Shown: one piece after another, positions 14,323-19,206 of the stretch | Numbering within the stretch: the stretch's first letter is position 1 | Layout: each line of letters starts with the position of its first letter | NCBI GenBank assembly: GCA_028696755.1 | Contig: JAQVGK010000008.1 | Coordinates: 1-19,206 of the forward strand | DNA length: 19,206 nucleotides | DNA from: Bacteroidales bacterium | GTDB taxonomy: Bacteria > Bacteroidota > Bacteroidia > Bacteroidales > ML635J-15 | Direction of reading: 5' to 3' | Notes under the pieces: model-generated | Seen by the model: only the letters and a program-made list of their open reading frames with translations | Told to the model about the DNA's origin: nothing | The model's database searches: none | Program-made: the position numbers and the translations under genes

Positions 14323-15665
14323 TACAAACCAGTGTAGTTATAAGGTGTGATTTTCTTTAGTTCTGCTTTTACTTTATCGGAAACATCCAGACCATTTATA
14401 AAATCGCTAAAAGTAGCACTCGTAACTTTTTCGTTTGTTCGAGTAAGAGCTTTTAATGCAGAATATGGATCAGGATAATTCTCGCGACGTAATACTGTTT
14501 GAATAGCTTCGGCAATGACAATCCAATTATTCTCTAAATCTGCATCAATTTTATCCTTATTGAGTAGTAGTTTTCCAAGCCCCTTCTTTATTGATTCAAA
14601 TGCAATCAGAATGTGGGCATAAGGCATTCCAATATTCCTTAAAACAGTTGAATCGGTTAAATCGCGCTGTAATCTGCTTATAGGAAGTTTTTCGGCAAGA
14701 TGTTGAGCAATTGCATTTGCCATACCAAGATTTCCTTCTGCATTTTCGAAATCAATTGAGTTTACTTTATGAGGCATTGCACTAGAACCAACTTCGCCTG
14801 CCTTTATTTTCTGCTTAAAATAATCCATCGAAACATACGTCCAAATGTCGCGGCAGAAATCAATTAAAATTGTATTTATCCTGCTCATGCATTGTAGTAA
14901 AGAAGCAAGATTGTCGTAATGCTCGATTTGTGTAGTTGGAAAACTGCGATGTAACCCCAGATAATTATTTACAAAATTATAACCGAAAGTATCCCAGTCA
15001 ATTTCGGGAAAACTAACCACATGTGCATTAAAATTACCGGTTGCACCTCCAAATTTCGAACTAAACGGAATTTGATCCATCTGTGTTAGCTGCTCTTTTA
15101 GTCGAGCCGAAAAAACCTGAATTTCTTTTCCAAGTCGAGTAGGAGAGGCTGGCTGCCCGTGGGTGCGTGCAAGCATAGCAACATCTGCCCACTCTGCCGA
15201 TAACCCATCAAGTAATTCGATAATTTCGAAGAGTGCAGGCGAATAAATTTCGTTCATGCAATCCTTGATGCTGAGCGGAACGGCAGTGTTGTTTATATCT
15301 TGTGAGGTTAATCCGAAATGAATAAATTCCTTGTATTTTGCTAGGCCAAGATCATCAAATTTCTCTCTCAGGAAATACTCAACAGCTTTTACATCATGAT
15401 TGGTAGTCTTTTCGATTTCCTTGATTCTCTTGGCATCAGATTCTGAAAAATCATTGTAGATATTTCTTAGTTTGTCAAAATCTGGTCGAAAAAAATCTTT
15501 TAGCTGAGGTAATGGAATTTCACATAAAGCGATAAAATACTCTGTTTCTACTTCAACGCGATATTTTATTAATGCATATTCTGAAAAATAACTGCGTAAA
15601 ACCGCTGTCTTTGTCTTGTACCTGCCGTCAACCGGACTAACTGCCATCAAACTTTCTGAAGCCAT
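14322..15665 (-). CDS. purB: Adenylosuccinate lyase
   Basis: Acts twice in purine synthesis: cleavage of SAICAR to AICAR, and of adenylosuccinate to AMP plus fumarate. The 447 residues fit the longer E. coli-like form. Motifs are VSPVDGRY (9-16), TTNHDVKAVEYFL (87-99), HFGLTSQD (116-123), ARTHGQPASPTRLG (166-179, catalytic His169) and the superfamily signature GSSAMPHKVN (293-302) followed by SIDFENAEGN. The usual Pro after KVN is Ser here; the catalytic loop serine and the K-x-N are kept. The ATG at 15665 lies 22 bases downstream of a consensus -7 box, giving a short leader. An in-frame ATG six codons in is possible. The stop overlaps the ABC exporter start (TAATG). Confidence 0.96.
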   Translation of the reverse strand: MASESLMAVSPVDGRYKTKTAVLRSYFSEYALIKYRVEVETEYFIALCEIPLPQLKDFFRPDFDKLRNIYNDFSESDAKRIKEIEKTTNHDVKAVEYFLREKFDDLGLAKYKEFIHFGLTSQDINNTAVPLSIKDCMNEIYSPALFEIIELLDGLSAEWADVAMLARTHGQPASPTRLGKEIQVFSARLKEQLTQMDQIPFSSKFGGATGNFNAHVVSFPEIDWDTFGYNFVNNYLGLHRSFPTTQIEHYDNLASLLQCMSRINTILIDFCRDIWTYVSMDYFKQKIKAGEVGSSAMPHKVNSIDFENAEGNLGMANAIAQHLAEKLPISRLQRDLTDSTVLRNIGMPYAHILIAFESIKKGLGKLLLNKDKIDADLENNWIVIAEAIQTVLRRENYPDPYSALKALTRTNEKVTSATFSDFINGLDVSDKVKAELKKITPYNYTGL

Positions 15666-15686
15666 TTGTTACAATTTTTAAAAATC

Positions 15687-15717
15687 CAAAGTTATAAATA
15701 AATGGTGATATGGCAAA
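15687..15717 (-). promoter_or_regulatory. Consensus Bacteroidota promoter of purB
   Basis: Read on the minus strand, TTTG (15717-15714) is followed after 19 bases by TAACTTTG (15694-15687). This matches the Bacteroidota -33/-7 consensus TTTG-N19-21-TAnnTTTG exactly. Transcription should begin a few bases before purB. Just upstream is a run of nine Ts (minus strand), then the 9-bp minisatellite. Confidence 0.85.
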
Positions 15718-15729
15718 TAGAAAAAAAAA

Positions 15730-15801
15730 GTGCCTAAAGTGCCTAAAGTGTCTAAAGTGCCTAGAATGCCAAAAGTGCCTAGAATGCCAAAAGTGCCTAA
15801 A
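15730..15801. repeat. 9-bp minisatellite (GTGCCTAAA), eight copies
   Basis: Eight contiguous 9-mers: GTGCCTAAA three times exactly, plus variants GTGTCTAAA, GTGCCTAGA (twice) and ATGCCAAAA (twice). The paired order GTGCCTAGA-ATGCCAAAA occurs twice, which suggests an 18-bp higher-order duplication. The array ends 13 bases from the purB -33 box. A minus-strand open frame translates it as LGTFGILGT-like text, but this is not supported as a gene. Confidence 0.93.
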
Positions 15802-16340
15802 GTTGTTTTGCTGCTGGCAAGACCTGTCAGTGCGAGTCTACACCCAAAAACTTTTAGGCATAATGCGAAGATGACACGACGGACCGTCCAAAACGCAAAA
15901 TGAACTTGTCGCTTTCTCCGCATGCTCCAAGTTTCTTTTTGAACGCGAATTTCACGAACCGAAGCTCAGCGAAGCTAATTTCACGAACGTTTTAAAAATT
16001 AACAAAGTTGATTTTTAAAACCCTAAAATTCGTGTAATTCGCGTAATTACCTTCGGTGAGGGCTAAAGCCGTTCGCGTTTAAAAAAGTGACGAGTAACTA
16101 AGAAGTAGTTGCGAGTCACAAAAGACTATTTGTGTTGAACTGGTATGAGCATAGTGTATTTGGCTAAAATTACCTTCGGTGAGGGCTAAAGCCATTCTGT
16201 CATTGGTATGCACTGAGACTCTCGAAGTGTCCGCAGGTCATGACAGTGTCGCAGCAAGTGCGAAAAAATAGAAAGCAGTATGGTCAATCTCTCAGCAAAC
16301 CATCTGTATTCCGACTTCTGCATTATGTTTTCATTTTTGC
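15802..16340. other. Repeat-rich intergenic region between purB promoter and DUF2723 gene
   Basis: No gene is convincing in these ~540 bases. CGCGAATTTCACGAA (15944-15958) pairs with TTCGTGTAATTCGCG (16029-16043) at 14 of 15 positions, and encloses a second hairpin with 15-base arms at 15989-16021 (GTTTTAAAAAT with ATTTTTAAAAC). A 26-bp direct repeat (core CCTTCGGTGAGGGCTAAAGC) is at 16045-16070 and 16168-16193, each copy containing the mini-hairpin GGCTAAAGCC. CTGTCAT (16197) and ATGACAG (16240) form a further stem. The region looks like an accumulation of dispersed structured repeats. Confidence 0.75.
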
Positions 16341-16370
16341 AAAAAAAAAGCCACCTAAAAGGCAGCTTTC
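16341..16370 (-). terminator. Rho-independent terminator of the DUF2723 gene
   Basis: On the minus strand, AGCTGCC and GGTGGCT pair (two G-U wobbles) around TTTTA and are followed by nine Ts. The stem starts about 24 bases after the stop codon. Confidence 0.85.
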
Positions 16371-16390
16371 TCTTTCATTATATTTTTAAC

Positions 16391-19206
16391 TTACTGAGCC
16401 ATTTCGGGAAATGCATTCTGATATTTCATCATATATTCGTTGAACTTCGGTTCAAGTTCGTCGAATAATTTTTGACGCTGATTTGTCATTGCATTTCGTA
16501 AAACTCTACGGTATGTTTCCATCGAAAGTTGAATGTCGTAAGTACAAGTATTGCGCTTTTCCTTATCGAGAGAGAAGAAGAACTCAAGTTCTTGGGTTGT
16601 AACTTTTATTACCTCTCGTAAGAAAGCATCGCCCTTATCCATTTCTCCAACTGCATAATATGCATTTGCATAGTCAATATCAAACAAACCTGGAACAAAA
16701 ATATTAAGTGGCATCAGTTCGTCACATTTTGCAAGAAGTTGTTTTGCTTTAACGGTGTCGCCTTCTTGAGCAAATACAATTGCAAGATCTCTGAAATTGT
16801 CACGTATTTTTACAATTCGTGTAGTTCTATTAATTGTATGGTCGATAATGATGTTTGGATCATTCATGTTGCCCCATTTGTATTTGTTCATAAGGTTGTC
16901 GTACATTATGTCTTTATCAATTCTGCCTTTTGCATTAGATTTAATAGGAACAAGACGATAAGCAAAACCTTCGTTCTGGAAATAATCGTTCAGACCTAAA
17001 GTGTTTGAGCTTCCAATAGATGTGAAATAAATTGGTCTTTCCCAATTGTTAGTGCGTAATAAATCTAAAGTCATCCATTCATTCTTAACAAGATAATTAC
17101 GTGCAAGGTCGAATTTAATTACTTGCTCAATCAAAGCAGCATCCTTTTCCTTTACGGTTTTGTTTGCAATAACTGCTGCACTATCAACCTTCATATAGAG
17201 TTTGTTACGATGATAAGAATATGTCTGTTCACCTTCGTACATAAATGAACTTTCTTCTTCGTTGCCAATATAATTCAGCAAACTGTCAATAGAAATATAG
17301 CCCACTTCGTCTCCTCTTTCACGAGGAACATAATATAAAACATCTCTAATCGTAGGTTCATAATCCGATCTGTCCATTGTTAGTGGCATTGGTGCAGCAT
17401 CATAGCTAGCATGTTTCATCTGGTCAACATACCAGTCGGACGCAAAGTATGGCAAGCAGCAAACCTTAACATCGGGACGAACGCCTTCAACTTCCTGAGC
17501 GTACCAGATAGGGAATGTGTCGTTATCACCATATGTAAACAATATTGCATTCGGGGCGCACGAGATAAGATAATTGTAAGCAAAATCTCTCGCAATATAT
17601 CTGTTGCTGCGATCGTGATCATCCCAGTTTTCTTTTGCCATGATGTATGGAACAGGAGCAACCATTAAAGTAGCAACTCCACCAGCAATGATTCCGGGTG
17701 AGAACTTCTTTAATAAATCGTAAATTGCAATAACGCTTAACCCAATCCAGATTGCAAACGCGTAGAATGAGCCAGCATACGCATAATCACGTTCACGAGG
17801 CTGGTTTGGCGTCTGGTTAAGATAAACCACAATTGCAATTCCGGTTAGCAGGAATAGGAGTGAGACAATCCACCAATCTTTAAGGTTTTTAAACAATTGG
17901 TAGCCCAATCCAATTAGACCAAGTAATAAAGGCAACATAAAATATCTGTTATTAGCTTTGTTTGCCTTTAGATAGTCTGGTAGTTTTTCCTGCTCTCCAA
18001 GTCGGCTGTTGTCAATAGCTTTTATACCAGAAATCCAGTTTCCATGAATAACATTTCCATTACCTTGAATATCGTTTTGTCGTCCAGCAAAATTCCACAT
18101 AAAGTAGCGCCAGTACATCCAGTTAAGTTGATAATTTACAAAGAACTTAATATTATTCGACATTTTGGGTTTAGACTGTGTTGTTTTCATTCCACCAAAA
18201 TCGCGGTAAACTTCAACGTGATCAGGACTTGGGCTGTACATACGTGGGAAAACTGTGCAATCATCAGATGCATAAACAGTTTCCGGCTTATGGTTTACAA
18301 TTTCGTATTTTCCGTTACGTTTTACATAAACAGGCGAACCTTCCTCATATGATTCAACTTTTGCATCATAATACTGACCATAAAGCAGAGGACGATCACC
18401 ATATTGCTCACGATTTAGATAATACAGTAGGTTGAAAACATCGTCTGGATTGTTTTGATCCATAGGAGGATTTGCATTTGAGCGAATAACAATGATAGCA
18501 TAACTAGAGTAGCCAATCATTATTAATGTGAATGAAATCATAATAAGATTCAGTACCTGTTGCTTTCTGTTTGCCAAGAATATGATTCCATAAACAAATC
18601 CACCTAGTAAAAGAAGATTGATGAATATACTATCTGACATAAATGGTGCGCCAATCAGCAATAGAGCTACCGACGGAACAACATAGTTAAGTATTTTATT
18701 TTGAGAATGATTAGTTAAATAAATACTTGCTCCTAGGAATCCGAAACAAAGGATTGCCCAAATCAACAGACCACTATTGAACGGCATTCCAACCGAGTTT
18801 ACAAAGAATAATTCAAGCTTTGAAGCAATAATTGCAACACCTGGAATGATTCCCCACATAATCATTGCAACAATAAGTAAGGAAACACCAGTTGTGATAA
18901 TAAATCCCAAAATATTTGGCTTGAATTTTTTGTAGTAGAATACGAAGGCAATTGCTGGAATTGTAAGAAGGTTCAATAAGTGAACACCAATTGACATACC
19001 AACGAGAAGCGAAATTAGTAATAGCCATCTTGGCTCTTTTGCCGAATCTGTTTCGTCGCTCCATTTTAGAATTGCCCAGAAAACTATTGCTGTAAAAAAT
19101 GATGAGAATGCATAAACTTCGCCTTCTACAGCCGAGAACCAGAATGTATCGGAGAATGTATAAACCATTGCACCTAACATACTTGCACCAATAATTGCAA
19201 TTGTTT
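16391..19206 (-). CDS. DUF2723 / GT117 family membrane protein, 5' end outside window
   Basis: The frame is open to the window edge, so the N-terminus is missing; about 937 residues are visible (numbering here from the ATG at 19180). The start of this part, YTFSDTFWFSAVEGEVYAFSS (7-27) and GVHLLNLLTIPA (65-76), is characteristic of DUF2723, related to the GT-C protein mannosyltransferase fold. Further hydrophobic segments occur to about residue 230 and again near 425-500, then a large soluble C-terminal part. Conserved points include RDYAYAGSFYAFAIW and FTYGDNDTFPIWYAQ. The C-terminal ~130 residues look helical, possibly TPR-like (ANAYYAVGEMDKGDAFL). Bacteroidota members are proposed to glycosylate envelope proteins, but the substrate here is unknown. 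The first-loop acidic motif expected in the family would lie outside the window. Confidence 0.88.
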   Translation of the reverse strand, partial: TIAIIGASMLGAMVYTFSDTFWFSAVEGEVYAFSSFFTAIVFWAILKWSDETDSAKEPRWLLLISLLVGMSIGVHLLNLLTIPAIAFVFYYKKFKPNILGFIITTGVSLLIVAMIMWGIIPGVAIIASKLELFFVNSVGMPFNSGLLIWAILCFGFLGASIYLTNHSQNKILNYVVPSVALLLIGAPFMSDSIFINLLLLGGFVYGIIFLANRKQQVLNLIMISFTLIMIGYSSYAIIVIRSNANPPMDQNNPDDVFNLLYYLNREQYGDRPLLYGQYYDAKVESYEEGSPVYVKRNGKYEIVNHKPETVYASDDCTVFPRMYSPSPDHVEVYRDFGGMKTTQSKPKMSNNIKFFVNYQLNWMYWRYFMWNFAGRQNDIQGNGNVIHGNWISGIKAIDNSRLGEQEKLPDYLKANKANNRYFMLPLLLGLIGLGYQLFKNLKDWWIVSLLFLLTGIAIVVYLNQTPNQPRERDYAYAGSFYAFAIWIGLSVIAIYDLLKKFSPGIIAGGVATLMVAPVPYIMAKENWDDHDRSNRYIARDFAYNYLISCAPNAILFTYGDNDTFPIWYAQEVEGVRPDVKVCCLPYFASDWYVDQMKHASYDAAPMPLTMDRSDYEPTIRDVLYYVPRERGDEVGYISIDSLLNYIGNEEESSFMYEGEQTYSYHRNKLYMKVDSAAVIANKTVKEKDAALIEQVIKFDLARNYLVKNEWMTLDLLRTNNWERPIYFTSIGSSNTLGLNDYFQNEGFAYRLVPIKSNAKGRIDKDIMYDNLMNKYKWGNMNDPNIIIDHTINRTTRIVKIRDNFRDLAIVFAQEGDTVKAKQLLAKCDELMPLNIFVPGLFDIDYANAYYAVGEMDKGDAFLREVIKVTTQELEFFFSLDKEKRNTCTYDIQLSMETYRRVLRNAMTNQRQKLFDELEPKFNEYMMKYQNAFPEMAQ

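Noticed and set aside
14322..15665. purB as a possible fumarase or argininosuccinate lyase
   Set aside because: SPVDGRY near the N-terminus, HFGLTSQD and the ARTHGQPASPTRLG block are specific to adenylosuccinate lyase.
15678..15923. 81-codon minus-strand open frame over the minisatellite
   Set aside because: Its C-terminal part simply translates the 9-bp repeat and it overlaps the purB promoter; no domain is recognisable.
17416..17661. Overlapping frames of 80-100 codons within the DUF2723 gene on both strands
   Set aside because: They lie entirely within a well-supported conserved coding frame and show no independent family features.

Overview
The window looks like a chromosomal segment of a low-GC Bacteroidota bacterium, probably in or near Bacteroidales. 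Reasons: two upstream regions carry the Bacteroidota -7 box TAnnTTTG, one of them with a TTTG -33 box at 19 bp; Shine-Dalgarno sites are weak or absent; lipoproteins are short and AT-rich; and the gene families include a BT_2972-type methyltransferase, a DUF2723/GT117 membrane protein and a DUF3791-DUF3990 pair. There are no tRNA or rRNA genes, CRISPR arrays or transposase genes.

Layout. The plus-strand half (1-11850) holds aroB and aroA (adjacent, 7 nt apart), a ~1 kb non-coding repeat array, a SAM methyltransferase preceded by two perfect dyads, an RsgA-type GTPase, a DUF3791-DUF3990 pair overlapping at TAATG, aroC, an AddB-like PD-(D/E)XK nuclease starting one base after aroC, a ~530 bp structured element bounded by 30-bp inverted repeats, and a small lipoprotein ending in a bidirectional terminator. 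The minus-strand half (11853-19206) holds a DUF192 lipoprotein, an MsbA-like ABC exporter and purB (overlapping at TAATG; purB is promoter-proximal), a repeat-rich gap with a 9-bp minisatellite beside the purB promoter, and a DUF2723 protein cut by the window edge.

Function. aroB, aroA and aroC supply three steps of the shikimate pathway to chorismate. purB acts in purine synthesis. The AddB-like protein belongs to double-strand-break processing, RsgA to 30S ribosome maturation, and the ABC exporter and GT117 protein to the cell envelope. The DUF3791-DUF3990 pair is the best candidate for a little-characterised system: DUF3990 looks like an ADP-ribosyltransferase-fold protein and its small partner could be its antitoxin.

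The non-coding DNA is unusually rich in repeats: four copies of a 28-bp element in tandem 196-bp units, a possible miniature mobile element, a near-perfect 46-bp palindrome, and 7-, 9- and 51-bp tandem repeats. The 28-bp element and the 30-bp inverted repeats share a core (GTCGTTTA then GTTAAG, with or without six bases between), which suggests one dispersed family.
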